From assembly GCF_026283965.1 (NCBI RefSeq), contig NZ_JAPDPD010000015.1:1-64000 (forward strand): 64,000 bases of DNA, read 5' to 3'. Numbering within the stretch: the first letter of the stretch is position 1; each line of letters starts with the position of its first letter. The notes below the pieces were generated by a model. It was not told the DNA's origin and did not search any database. It saw nothing but the letters and a program-made list of their open reading frames with translations. Positions 53,301 through 61,742 of the stretch are shown in pieces. The translations under genes were made by a program, and so were the position numbers. The stretch comes from Dyella subtropica (GTDB lineage Bacteria; Pseudomonadota; Gammaproteobacteria; Xanthomonadales; Rhodanobacteraceae).

Positions 53301-56245
53301 GGGGCGAGGCCGCACAGAAGTTCTGGTTCCTTGCGAAGATAGCCAAAAAGAAAGTGACCCTGGAACTCGCCATCGCGAGCGGTGCTCAGGGCTTGCCGGA
53401 TGTGGGTGCTGACCTTCCAAAGTTGCGCCAGTTGCGTGAGTTGCTCGACCAGATCGATTCATTGGAAAGCGAGCTGAAAGTCATGCCCGGCTGGGCGGGA
53501 CTCGCAACGAACAGTGCGAAATTGGCGGACGCTTTGCGATTGGCGGACGAGTTTCGCGCCAACCTATCAACCATGGCCAAGGCGCCCGAGCACTTAGTTC
53601 TCTTGCGTCGCGCCGCGGCTCTATTGCTCGTGGATGGCAACGACCTGCTGGGTGCGGATGGAAATATCGCGACCGCGGCTGGTGCGCTTGCAAAAGCCCA
53701 CGAGAGCATGCAGCAGACGCTTCGCGAGTTCGCGGAGTTATCGCGCACAAAGGAGACACCCGCCTCGCTGACGGAAATCAAGCAAGCCGCGCAGGACGTC
53801 CTGGGCCATGAGCCGCTGCTTAAGCCTTGGTGTGACTGGTGTCGTGTCAGGGATGAAGCGGTGGATCTGGGGCTGTCGTCGCTGGCGGAAGCGATCACCG
53901 ATGGCAGCGCACAACACCATTCGGTGGACGATCTGTTCGAGGTCGCTTACGCACGCTGGTTTGCGATCAATGTGATCGATGGTGAGCCCTTGCTGCGCGG
54001 CTTTGTGTCAGCCGAGCACATGAGCGATATCGAGACCTATCGACGCGTGGATGAGAAGCTTGCTTCGCTGACGAGTCGGTATATTCGCGCCAAGTTGTGT
54101 GGCCTTATCCCAGACAAGAATGAGGCTCCGAAGAGTGGCGGGTTTGGTGTACTCAAGCATGAGCTTCAGAAGTCGCGTCGCCACAAGCCAGTGAGGCAGC
54201 TTGCCATGGAGATGGGGGATGCCATGCCCAAACTGGCGCCCTGCATGCTGATGAGTCCGCTTTCCATTGCTCAGTATCTGCCGGCCAATCAAGCACCCTT
54301 CGACTTGGTAATCTTCGACGAGGCCTCGCAAATCGCGCCATGGGATGCCATCGGTTCCATAGCGCGGGGCAAGCAGGTCGTGGTTGCGGGGGACCCGCGC
54401 CAAATGCCGCCCACCAGCTTCTTCAGCCGGGGATCGGCCGCCGATGATGATACGGAAGAGGATCTGGAAAGCATCCTCGATGAGTGTTTGGGTGCGGGCG
54501 TTCCGAGCCATCGACTGACGTGGCACTACCGCAGTCGGCACGAGAGTCTTATTGCCTTCTCGAACCATAATTACTACGACAGTGAACTTATCACGTTCCC
54601 GGCGGCCGAAACGCGCCCGAGCGCCGTGGAATGGTGTCGGGTGGACGGCGTGTACGCGCAAGGCAAAGGTAGGCATAACCAGATCGAGGCGAAGGCCGTT
54701 GTCGAGGCGACGGTCGCGCGCATACGAGATCCAGCCTTCATCGCTTCGGGCAAGTCCATTGGCATCATTACGCTCAACAGCGAGCAGCAAAAGCTCGTGA
54801 GTGACCTGCTCGACCAGGCCCGTGCCGAACACCCCGAGATCGAGCCGTTTTTTCAATTGGAACGAACAGAGCCGGTTGTCGTGAAGAACCTTGAGACCGT
54901 TCAGGGCGATGAGCGCGACGTGATCATCCTTGGAGTGGGTTATGGTCCGACGACACCAGGAGCGAAGGTCATGTCGATGAACTTCGGCCCGCTCAACCGT
55001 GAAGGTGGTTGGCGACGACTCAATGTGGCGGTCACGCGCGCTCGTCAGGAGCTGCTTGTCTTTACATCGTTTGACCCGTCGATGATCGATCTCAACCGCA
55101 CTGCGGCGCGCGCAGTTCGCGACTTGCGCCATTTCATTGATTTCGCGCAGCGAGGCCCTCGGGCCTTGGGCGAGGCCATTCGCGGATCGGTTGGTTCCTA
55201 TGACAGTCCATTTGAGCAGTTTGTCGCCGACGGCCTCCGCGCAAAGGGTTGGGATGTTGTTCCCCAGATTGGCGTTTCCCGTTTTCGAATCGACCTTGGT
55301 GTCATCCATCCTGACCGGCCGGGCGACTATCTTGTGGGCGTCGAATGCGATGGCGCGAGCTATCACAGCGCTGCCACAGCGCGTGATCGTGACAAAGTGC
55401 GCAGCGCGATCCTGCATGGGCTAGGCTGGAAATTGGTCAGGGTTTGGTCCACCGAGTGGTGGGTGGATCGCCTTGGTGCTCTTGAGCGTCTGCATGGGGA
55501 AATTACAGCGTTGCTACAAGCGTCAAGAGCTTTGGAGGCTGCCGCACGAGCCAAGGAAGCCGAGGCCTCCAATGAAGCTTCGGCGAACTCGAGCTTCGAG
55601 CAATCGGCTCCTGCTGATCTTGTTGCAGCTGTGACAGGAGCGACCTCGGTCGCGGTACCAAATCAAGCCGGGATGCTCATCAATTCAGCTGAAGAAAAGA
55701 CCGCCCGTTTCGCGGATTTCACCGCTCCAGCGACGAAAATCACCCAGCGTGAACCCTATCGTGTGGCCTCTTACACCGAACTGGAGAGCGGCCTGGATCC
55801 GGACAACTTTCACGAGCCAAGCTATGAAGTGAAGCTTGCGACCCTGATCCACTGCATCCTGCGCCAAGAGGCGCCGATTCTGGATACGCTTTTAGTCCAG
55901 CGTGTGGCACGCGCGCACGGATTCCAACGAGCTGGGCGCCTCATTCGTGAACGCGTCCTGGCGATTGCCGAACGCAATCACTTTATTGAGCCAGACCCTC
56001 TCCAGGGCTCCTTTGTTTGGATCAACCCAGAAGATCTCAAAGGCTGGGATCGCTACCGAATCCCTGTAGTGGACGAGGAGCAGCGCTCGATTGAGGAGAT
56101 CTCACTGCACGAGCTTCGGGCGGCCGCTCGCTCGATTTCGGCCGACGACCAGGCGCTGGAAGTGGCAAGAATCTTCGGGATCAGGCGGGTCTCGGTCCAA
56201 GCCCGGACACGAATCGAGCATGCAGTCCAAACAATGGATGCCTAA
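50372..56245 (+). CDS. DUF4011 helicase-nuclease with transglutaminase-like, MTES_1575 and DUF3320 domains
   Basis: The 1957-residue product is modular. An N-terminal beta domain (1-120) leads to a transglutaminase-like fold with Cys in GTCLDTALLFAAALE (about 214) and His in TKGHALVGAWL (about 240). A DUF4011 segment (KLQLWQRKLLDLTTRNRLLH) starts about 370. The SF1 helicase core has Walker A DGPPGTGKSQT (about 684), Walker B VIFDEASQIAPWD (about 1314), and motifs to about 1590. An MTES_1575/DUF559-type endonuclease (VGVECDGASYH) covers about 1607-1720, and a DUF3320-like domain about 1790-1870. I chose the ATG with an AAAGGGA site; an earlier in-frame ATG overlaps the previous gene. Confidence 0.85.
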   Translation: MGIAIDGIVASKIGFASHQNAASLLRELSISNEGDAPYAEFTVELIGSLPFLETKRWHIDLLLPATSVRIDDRDIRLQAGYLADISESVRADVTIRVNANGQTVAEKSYAVELLAKHEWGGAYAMPELLAAFCLPNDPATDRILKGASEVLRRASKKNALDGYTGQSRTRTWELVSALWSSVCNLGISYALPPASFETQGQKIRTPSAVVDGGVGTCLDTALLFAAALEQAGLNPLLILTKGHALVGAWLQPQEFAQLITEDASSLRKRIELKELVVFETTLATQSPPPGFSHAVDFARREVNDDAFLMAIDIRRARMQRIRPLALAASPSHPSEAAMPMSATGQEALEEAPLLPGFDVEVAVEPETPAGKLQLWQRKLLDLTTRNRLLHVPESAKAIRLLCPDPAALEDQLAEGKRIRIVALPNLEAGGRDTELYQQQNRESLREAYALNALKRGEVLVAQDQAKLDAALVDMYRKARSDLDEGGANTLFLAIGFLKWKKAADDPKSYSAPLILLPVKLERKSAVSGVTMVMLDEEPRFNLTLLELLRHDFELSIPGLDGDLPTDDAGIDVADIWNTVRRAVRDMTGFEVAPELVLGTFSFSKYLMWKDLTDRSEQLMQSAMVRHLLERKVGGESFQTPGDFPRPGQLDALVEPRDLFTPLPADSSQLAAVVASASGHSFVLDGPPGTGKSQTIANMIAHNLALGRRVLFVAEKMAALDVVKRRLDEKGIGEFCLELHSSKASKVEVLKQLERAWDSRDALTVEEWHAETARISELRAKLNGVVNVLHRRWPNGLTVHQAMGRVIRDASPTTPRLTWVAGTAHDATHMSRLRDIARRLELNRRAAETAPSHFLALKQPDWSNSWQAALATNAREVTRTMDECHAAFVRVLELTKLPIEREDYAAIAALLTFARLLPDAYGMDLSFAFVPDVATRQATAKKGLGLVRDYSGVEGGLSVRYDRAALRRLDLDGLERRWGEAAQKFWFLAKIAKKKVTLELAIASGAQGLPDVGADLPKLRQLRELLDQIDSLESELKVMPGWAGLATNSAKLADALRLADEFRANLSTMAKAPEHLVLLRRAAALLLVDGNDLLGADGNIATAAGALAKAHESMQQTLREFAELSRTKETPASLTEIKQAAQDVLGHEPLLKPWCDWCRVRDEAVDLGLSSLAEAITDGSAQHHSVDDLFEVAYARWFAINVIDGEPLLRGFVSAEHMSDIETYRRVDEKLASLTSRYIRAKLCGLIPDKNEAPKSGGFGVLKHELQKSRRHKPVRQLAMEMGDAMPKLAPCMLMSPLSIAQYLPANQAPFDLVIFDEASQIAPWDAIGSIARGKQVVVAGDPRQMPPTSFFSRGSAADDDTEEDLESILDECLGAGVPSHRLTWHYRSRHESLIAFSNHNYYDSELITFPAAETRPSAVEWCRVDGVYAQGKGRHNQIEAKAVVEATVARIRDPAFIASGKSIGIITLNSEQQKLVSDLLDQARAEHPEIEPFFQLERTEPVVVKNLETVQGDERDVIILGVGYGPTTPGAKVMSMNFGPLNREGGWRRLNVAVTRARQELLVFTSFDPSMIDLNRTAARAVRDLRHFIDFAQRGPRALGEAIRGSVGSYDSPFEQFVADGLRAKGWDVVPQIGVSRFRIDLGVIHPDRPGDYLVGVECDGASYHSAATARDRDKVRSAILHGLGWKLVRVWSTEWWVDRLGALERLHGEITALLQASRALEAAARAKEAEASNEASANSSFEQSAPADLVAAVTGATSVAVPNQAGMLINSAEEKTARFADFTAPATKITQREPYRVASYTELESGLDPDNFHEPSYEVKLATLIHCILRQEAPILDTLLVQRVARAHGFQRAGRLIRERVLAIAERNHFIEPDPLQGSFVWINPEDLKGWDRYRIPVVDEEQRSIEEISLHELRAAARSISADDQALEVARIFGIRRVSVQARTRIEHAVQTMDA

Positions 56246-56305
56246 GATGTGGCCTCGCGAGTAATCACTCTGGCCTAACGTCCGCCTCCGGTCGAGAGCA
56301 GCCCC

Positions 56306-56356
56306 TCCCCTACCTCCGATAACACGGGCCATTCGCCATAGTCCAGTGTCCGCCTA
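56306..56356. repeat. Approximately 65-bp interspersed repeat, copy 1
   Basis: CTACCTCCGATAACACGGGC and following sequence matches the repeat copies at 58135-58200 and 59839-59903, all in one orientation. Copy 1 is about 40 bases past the stop of the minus-strand gene at 56395. Just left of it, GCCTAAC followed by GTCCGCC fits the attC R-type core pattern (R-Y-Y-Y-A-A-C). Confidence 0.65.
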
Positions 56357-56394
56357 AAGTGCAAGATTTAGCGGGTAGACGCACCGCACTCAAA

Positions 56395-56934
56395 CTAGCC
56401 AATTTTGACTGCGCGAACCGACCTTCGCATTGTCTCTGCGAAAGAAGGCATGGCGCCATGTTCCGTCGCCAACTTATAGAACTCTTCGGCGGCGTCTTGC
56501 GGGTCGAGACCATACAGCCGAACGCAAGATCTGGCGTACGGTGTCAAATCATTGATGTCGCCACCAGTTAAGTACCCTGAGAAGGAGGATTCGCTTCTGA
56601 ACTTGTCTATCACGGCGGGCGGCAGCTTGGGTCCGAAGATGAAGTACTCGAGATACCTGAGGAAGTTTGGGTGGCGGAGAATTTCATCGCCGGACGTTCC
56701 ATTCTTCCTAAAGATGTCCTCGCGCGACTTGCCGCGCCCACCGGGATTAAAATCGGGATTGGTGAAGTAAGCGATGCGCGCCTCGGGCACCGCTTTCCTC
56801 TTGAGAAGGCGAATTGTTAGTTCGTACATTGGCTCTAACGAGGCCCGGATGCCGCCAAGATTTCCCCAGTTGAAGTTGATTCGTGAGAGGAGTGCCAATT
56901 CATCGTCCTTCAGCACTATGTCTGGATGCCTCAT
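56395..56934 (-). CDS. Unrecognised protein (cassette-like gene 1)
   Basis: The 179-residue product begins MRHPDIVLKDDELALLSRIN and has no family I recognise. It is helical with a Gly/Arg/Lys-rich middle (NPGGRGKSREDIF). It has a repeat copy downstream and an ACCTAAC-type motif (minus strand, near 56957) upstream, as expected for an integron cassette. The ATG start is reasonable; no strong ribosome binding site is visible. Confidence 0.55.
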   Translation of the reverse strand: MRHPDIVLKDDELALLSRINFNWGNLGGIRASLEPMYELTIRLLKRKAVPEARIAYFTNPDFNPGGRGKSREDIFRKNGTSGDEILRHPNFLRYLEYFIFGPKLPPAVIDKFRSESSFSGYLTGGDINDLTPYARSCVRLYGLDPQDAAEEFYKLATEHGAMPSFAETMRRSVRAVKIG

Positions 56935-57079
56935 GGTGAACCCCAGTGTCCTTGTGAGATGTTAGGTCTTCCAGCTCTCGGTGCGGCTTCGCCTTGCTTT
57001 TGACCCGGCCATATCAGAACTCAGCAAAGCCATTCGTGTCACCTCGATCGGGCGCGGCAACGTCCATGTCGCTAGGAAA

Positions 57080-57775
57080 CTATTGCCAGAAATCCGCGCT
57101 AAAATTGTTTAAACGTCTAGTATATGTATCGACTTTGGCTTGAAACGTTTGTGGGATTTCGGTTCCGTCACCGCCTTCTCTAAAATACTGCTTGACCGAA
57201 TGCAGCCCTAATTTCATTAGATGGCCCCATTCGCGATACAGTCTTTCCTGTCGATCCAGCGCTTGTTTGGCAGCGCTTGGTTTTCGCTTTGACGGGGGCG
57301 TGGTGTAATCGGTCCGCGAGTCGACATCGTGAGTGAAGGTGATGCACGCCCGATTCCACTGATCCTCGATCGTTGAACGCCAACGGTAGCTCACCTTCAC
57401 AGCCAAATGTTCAGTGAAAAGTTGCGGCGGACGGATTAGATCGTCAACGTAAAAGAGCTGCCCTTCTTTCTCTTCCGCTTTCATCCGGTCCTTCATCTGA
57501 CCAACGGCATGCTCCAGATCATCACCAGCACAACGTGCCTGATACTCTGTCTCGGCCCGTTTTTTTGCTGCCTTCGCTTTGCCGTGCGCTGCCAGCGCCC
57601 TCGCGTACTCTCGAGACCTTGACGCAATGAAAGGTCCGCAACTTTCGAGACGAAGTATGCGCAAGGCATCTGGGCGCTCTTCGCATAGACACTGAGTGAT
57701 CAGCTTTTTTAGCAGCTGGATGTCAAGCGCTTTCAGGGCGGGCTGCTCATCGAGGGGAATGTTGATTACACTCAT
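57080..57775 (-). CDS. Unrecognised protein (cassette-like gene 2)
   Basis: The 231-residue charged protein begins MSVINIPLDEQPALKALDIQ. Two halves: an N-terminal helical Lys/Glu-rich part and a C-terminal part with aromatic residues (TYTRRLNNFSADFWQ). No domain is recognised. It lies alone between two putative cassette boundaries, with base composition lower in GC than the neighbours, as is common for cassettes. Confidence 0.55.
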   Translation of the reverse strand: MSVINIPLDEQPALKALDIQLLKKLITQCLCEERPDALRILRLESCGPFIASRSREYARALAAHGKAKAAKKRAETEYQARCAGDDLEHAVGQMKDRMKAEEKEGQLFYVDDLIRPPQLFTEHLAVKVSYRWRSTIEDQWNRACITFTHDVDSRTDYTTPPSKRKPSAAKQALDRQERLYREWGHLMKLGLHSVKQYFREGGDGTEIPQTFQAKVDTYTRRLNNFSADFWQ

Positions 57776-58134
57776 GGCTTTCTTCTCTTTAAGTCATTGA
57801 TGATCTTTCGAGACAAATTACCTGGCAATAAGTGCCTCTGCGCCACTGATAATCCCTGCAAAGGTGGCTATTCTCGAAGAAATCCGGACCCCTCGGGGTA
57901 CTTCAAGACGTGACTATCAAGTAGCGCATATCTGTCTCAAATGCTGAGATCGGGACCAAGCAAGGGCGATTAGAGCGAGGCCCAAGAGCCTGGCCTGACC
58001 TCCACGCACTGCATAGACAGAATGCGACCCCGATCCACCGAGAGCCCCAGGGAGTGATGGGTCGTAGCCATGGGAAAGGCACGCATCTACTTAACAGCAG
58101 ATCAGCATCGATAGGCTCGAGGGTGGTGCTCGCG
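57776..58134. other. Noncoding stretch upstream of cassette-like gene 2
   Basis: The DNA from 57776 to 58134 has no reading frame I can support. It contains short palindromic stretches and an A/T-rich promoter-like part near 57790 that could drive the minus-strand gene at 57775. A repeat copy begins at 58135. Confidence 0.4.
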
Positions 58135-58200
58135 CTACCCTCGATAACTCCGACTTAGCGCCCTGCCGTGGAGTCTGTTTTCGGCCAGGAGCGGGCGTTC
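58135..58200. repeat. Approximately 65-bp interspersed repeat, copy 2
   Basis: CTACCCTCGATAAC followed by sequence ending GAGCGGGCGTT is nearly identical to copy 3 (59839-59903) in the same orientation. It sits directly next to the attC-like hairpin at 58195-58251 and past the stop of the gene at 58247. Confidence 0.7.
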
Positions 58201-58251
58201 GGTGCGTGAGTTCAGCCGTGCCGCGAAGCAGCGCCGGCTTGAATTGTTAGG
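58195..58251. repeat. attC-like imperfect hairpin
   Basis: Arms TGAGTTCAGCCG and CGGCTTGAATTG face each other around a GC-rich inner stem (GTGCCGCGAAGCAGCGCC), ending in GTTAGGT, which fits the attC core G-TT-R-R-R-Y. The other edge carries CGTTCGG instead of a canonical R site. This resembles integron attC sites, which fold as single strands; identification is probable but not certain. Confidence 0.55.
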
Positions 58252-59731
58252 TTACGCGCGCCTCAGCAATCGTGCCATCGTCGCCCGTGTGGTTAGTGCT
58301 GTCGTGGGTCTCTTGGAATACCAGGTCATCGACCGTTGGAATCCGGTCGTCGGCTCCTAGAATCCAGGTGCGAGACTTGAGGATGCTGTGCTCGTAGAAG
58401 CGCTTGCAATCCATGATGCCATCGATCGGGAGCCAGTGAGTGGCTTCGGGAAACAGCGCTGGGTTTATCGGATGTTTGGCGTTTGGATTGTGAAAGACCT
58501 CCATCTCGGCTGTCCAAGGCTCGTAGCGATACGGAGCCCAGAGGGCGCGGTACTCATCGCTATTCACGTCCATGCTGAAAGGGATGCCTCGCAATGCCCC
58601 TGGCGTGAAGTCAGCGAACTCGCCAATCCGCACGTAACGGTAATCCGTTGTGGGGCCGCCAAAGGACACCGGGACACGGCTCAACTTGGCCAACGTCGCG
58701 GCGTTCGAGAATATGACGGCTGAGAGATCTTCTCCTTCCGGTGTGGAGAATAGTCCTGCAGGAATTGGCTGCTCCCCCAGCAGTGTCTCGACCACCTCCG
58801 GTACGGCCACTCTTTTTCCGTCCTGTTCCAACTCGCGCACGTAAATCCCTGAGAGATAACCCAACAAAGCGGCTCGACTCCACACCATCGAGCCGGGCGC
58901 GTGGAAATCAGCGATGGCAATCGCGAAGGGCCGGCCGGCTACGTGGGGCATGTGGGCGTACCCCTTGTCCAGTTTGTTCTTGATCGTTTTGGCATATCGG
59001 ACCGCCGCAGTGCCCAGCGTTAGCTCGCGTCGGTCTTGTGGGATGGGGGCTTCTTCGGTGTTGGCGTGATCGTAGCGCTCCGCCGGATTGGCGGTCACGG
59101 CCTCGACCCAGGCCTCGCCTCCCTTGCGGTTGGACACGTGGAAATCCGGTGACGGGCGGTCTTGGGTTACCAGGAGCCCCTGTTCCCGGAAGCTGGCGAG
59201 CAGCAGCGCCTCCCAGAGTCGGGAGTGGAAATTCTCGGTTCGACAATCGCTGGCCCAGTTGTCGTCCGGGTTCGGCATAGCCAGATACAACTGGTTGAGC
59301 ATCCACGCCCCTCGATGCCGACTGGGATGGGCCAGCAACTTGAAGATGCCGCTGAGCTCTTTGCCCCTAAAATCTGGCAACGATGGCCGCCGCTTCGTGC
59401 CAGAAGGCACAGGGATCCGGCCCGCGGTTTCGTCGCACACCTGCCGAAGGATCGCCATGGCTTCCTCTTCGGTGAAGGCATCGTCCTCCCAGCGAAGCAC
59501 AGCCCACACGTCGTCAACCCGCCGCCGCATGGTGAGAACGCCATGCCTGTTCGTCGTTGCGTTCCTGGTGAGCGCTCCAATGGTGATCCAGTCATAACTC
59601 CGCCACGCACTGACTGGCGGGTTCTCCCCGAAAGCCAGGCCGCGCGGCAGCGAAAGGGCGAAGACATCGAACATGCAACTGGGAAGCGGATCCATGGCAT
59701 CCATCTCTATTGGGATGTTCCAACCCTTCAT
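58247..59731 (-). CDS. Unrecognised protein with PD-(D/E)xK-like motif (cassette-like gene 3)
   Basis: This 494-residue protein is unnamed. Near residue 200 it has SRLWEALLLASFREQG, then PSPDFHVSNRKGGEAWVEAV, the E...PDF...E-A-V pattern of PD-(D/E)xK nuclease folds, with Ala/Val in place of the Lys. The rest is unassigned. The ATG start is the most reasonable; a TTG start upstream is possible. It is flanked by repeat copies. A nuclease or nuclease-related defence role is possible. Confidence 0.6.
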   Translation of the reverse strand: MKGWNIPIEMDAMDPLPSCMFDVFALSLPRGLAFGENPPVSAWRSYDWITIGALTRNATTNRHGVLTMRRRVDDVWAVLRWEDDAFTEEEAMAILRQVCDETAGRIPVPSGTKRRPSLPDFRGKELSGIFKLLAHPSRHRGAWMLNQLYLAMPNPDDNWASDCRTENFHSRLWEALLLASFREQGLLVTQDRPSPDFHVSNRKGGEAWVEAVTANPAERYDHANTEEAPIPQDRRELTLGTAAVRYAKTIKNKLDKGYAHMPHVAGRPFAIAIADFHAPGSMVWSRAALLGYLSGIYVRELEQDGKRVAVPEVVETLLGEQPIPAGLFSTPEGEDLSAVIFSNAATLAKLSRVPVSFGGPTTDYRYVRIGEFADFTPGALRGIPFSMDVNSDEYRALWAPYRYEPWTAEMEVFHNPNAKHPINPALFPEATHWLPIDGIMDCKRFYEHSILKSRTWILGADDRIPTVDDLVFQETHDSTNHTGDDGTIAEARVT

Positions 59732-59838
59732 TTCCTTGGCAAAAAAAAACAAACAGGGGCTGCTTCCGCCTCATGGCCTCGTAGGCTTCGGCGCGCACCC
59801 CGAGCCGACGCCACTGGCGTTTTATCCCCGCCCGTCCC

Positions 59839-59903
59839 TACCCTCGATAACACGGGCTTATCGCCATGCTCCAAATCTGTTGCAGGCTATGAGCGGACGT
59901 TTA
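59839..59903. repeat. Approximately 65-bp interspersed repeat, copy 3
   Basis: CTACCCTCGATAACACGGGC, then CTGTT, then GAGCGGACGTT: same orientation and order as copy 2. The end GTTTAAC fits an attC core (R-Y-Y-Y-A-A-C). The surrounding interval 59732-60082 holds no other gene that I can support. Confidence 0.7.
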
Positions 59904-60082
59904 ACACCTGCATCAAGCAGCTTGGGAAGGCCGTTTCATTTACGTCTATTTACGCTTGTTCTTTCGCCGCCCATCGGCAACCCCCTGAAGCAGGGCATGA
60001 GCCTTACTAGCTGTTCAGTCAAGACCAGCGTAACGGATAACAGCGGGAGGACAATGAGGCCTCCCGCCATAAGCGTTTGCTC

Positions 60083-60487
60083 CTAAGACTCTAATGCCTC
60101 CTGGATTGCTTGCTGAAGCTTGGCGTCGAAAGCGGGCTTACCCTCGACTTCAGTGAAGAAGGTCACAGGCTCTCCCCACTCCTGGCCCTGCCCACTTCCT
60201 GGGTTGTAATGCAGTTGGACTCCGCCAAGTCCGTGGTCCACACGGTAGAGCTCGACGTCAATCGTGCACACCTTGCCCATAACCCGTACCGTTATCCGGC
60301 CAGGAAGATTCACAGCGACCGAGACCCCCACTCCGATTCGCGTGTAGACTTCTTGCAGGCGACGCACCTCGTCCTGAATCTCCTTCTGCAGTTGAAGTAG
60401 TTCCTTGGGTACGTCCCCAGGACCGCGCGGCCCATTCTGTTCTTGTTGCTTTTGGATGGCGTCTAGAAACTCGTCCATTGATGACAT
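60083..60487 (-). CDS. Unrecognised protein, Trypco2-like in layout (cassette-like gene 4)
   Basis: This 134-residue protein (MSSMDEFLDAIQKQQEQNGP) has an N-terminal helical part followed by several strands (IGVGVSVAVNLPGRITVRVM). The helix-then-strand order resembles Trypco2-type domains but identity is weak. It is the last of the minus-strand cassette-like genes. An in-frame GTG 12 bases upstream is an alternative start. Confidence 0.5.
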   Translation of the reverse strand: MSSMDEFLDAIQKQQEQNGPRGPGDVPKELLQLQKEIQDEVRRLQEVYTRIGVGVSVAVNLPGRITVRVMGKVCTIDVELYRVDHGLGGVQLHYNPGSGQGQEWGEPVTFFTEVEGKPAFDAKLQQAIQEALES

Positions 60488-60499
60488 GCGTCCACTCAC

Positions 60500-60740
60500 T
60501 CATGGCTGGAGGTCCGTTTCTATAAGCTTCAACCCTGGCAAATGCAAGTGCCCATAAAACACGGAACATAGGACTGAGGCCGCGCAATCCCGGGAGGCGC
60601 TGAGGAATTCACATCCGCGCGCGACCGAAGGCAGAGTATCGCGCGCGCCACCGCTGAGCGCTGGTGTCCGCGGATGGGCCATGGCCGTTGCGCTTCCATA
60701 GTGATCAAGGATACGTCGCTACCCTGGTACCACAGAGCCA
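60500..60740. other. Noncoding stretch, no recognised feature
   Basis: About 240 bases separate cassette-like gene 4 from the acyltransferase remnant. The part near 60620-60700 is GC-rich and contains no reading frame with support. No repeat copy is found here. Confidence 0.4.
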
Positions 60741-61208
60741 GTGGCGGTACGCGCATCAAAGATCCATTTCCGTTGTCGAACTCCTGATTGGGGACGGCGT
60801 TTACCGGTGCGATACGGGAGCATCATCTACGTCTTGTTCGTGACCATTAATTCCTTCTATGAAACAGGACTCTTTGGGGCGTTGACGAAAAACTACACTT
60901 ATGCATTGATACTGCTTTACCTATGCTATCTGCTACGCGGCAGGTTCAAGGAAAACAAGCTCATCGACTTCCTGGCCGACATCAGCTTTCCGCTCTATCT
61001 GGTTCATTCCATGATCGGGTATGTCGCCATGCCCATCCTGATCAGCAAGGGCATTTCCTTCACGTTTGCATGGATGATCAGCTTGGGCTTGACCGTCTTT
61101 GTGGCATTCCTTGTCCATAGGTATGTCGAAATTCCCGCGAACAAATTCGGCAAGAAGCTGACCAGCCTCAGGGAAAACGGATTAGCCGAGTACGGCCGGT
61201 TGGCTTGA
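60741..61208 (+). pseudogene. Acyltransferase-3 (OafA-like) C-terminal remnant
   Basis: The 155-codon frame encodes only the last four membrane helices of an acyltransferase-3 family protein (LADISFPLYLVHSMIGYV, VHRYVEIPANKFGKKL). The catalytic His-containing N-terminal part is missing, so it is a truncated gene, though it keeps an open frame to its stop. Damage is consistent with the IS110 remnant just downstream. Confidence 0.7.
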
Positions 61209-61317
61209 TTGCAATGCCGGATATGGGCCCGCGGGCTGAGGGGGGCGCGTGCGGCCAGATCGGCGCACGCGCATGAAGTTACATCCGCTAAGTCGATGGG
61301 TAACCCGGCTTGCGGAG

Positions 61318-61428
61318 CGATCTCATCCGAACGTGGCCTGCGTAGCACTGGCCAACAAAACGGCGCGTATGGCGTGGGCCATGTTGCGCCACGGCACCGA
61401 CTATCAACCCGCGATGGCAGCAACCTAA
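61318..61428 (+). pseudogene. IS110-family transposase C-terminal remnant
   Basis: About 36 codons end with the IS110 C-terminal pattern: HPNVACVALANKTARMAWAM then LRHG...YQPAMAAT. The remainder of the gene is missing. Sequence to about 61740 has no gene I can support and may be the 3' end of the element. Confidence 0.75.
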
Positions 61429-61742
61429 GAGGAACGTCTGAGTAAATCCTACCTACGATTGCGAAGCACCCTGCACGATGACGAACCGGTCGGACCGGCG
61501 TTGGCAAAACCCTGAAATGTCCACGTGCCATAAGCACGACGAAGCACTTGGGAGCCAACGCGCGACTAGCTCATCAAGGCCCAAATCTCTCTAGGAACGA
61601 GGCGATCAGAGGCCGGATATACGTAGGCAGTCGACACGGACGCCAGAGCTGCGGGATGCTTGCAAAGGGGAGGAGTCCATATACAGACACTCCTTCTGCC
61701 GGCTACCTGACTGGCACTAGAAAACACTATCGGATGCGTGAT
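61429..61742. other. Noncoding stretch after the IS110 remnant
   Basis: The segment between the IS110 remnant and the peptidase stop (314 bases) contains no reading frame with support and no recognisable repeat. It may include the IS110 right end. Confidence 0.4.

Noticed and set aside
54008-55417. 469-codon minus-strand frame inside the helicase gene
   Set aside because: It lies fully antisense to the well-supported DUF4011 protein and shows no family signature.
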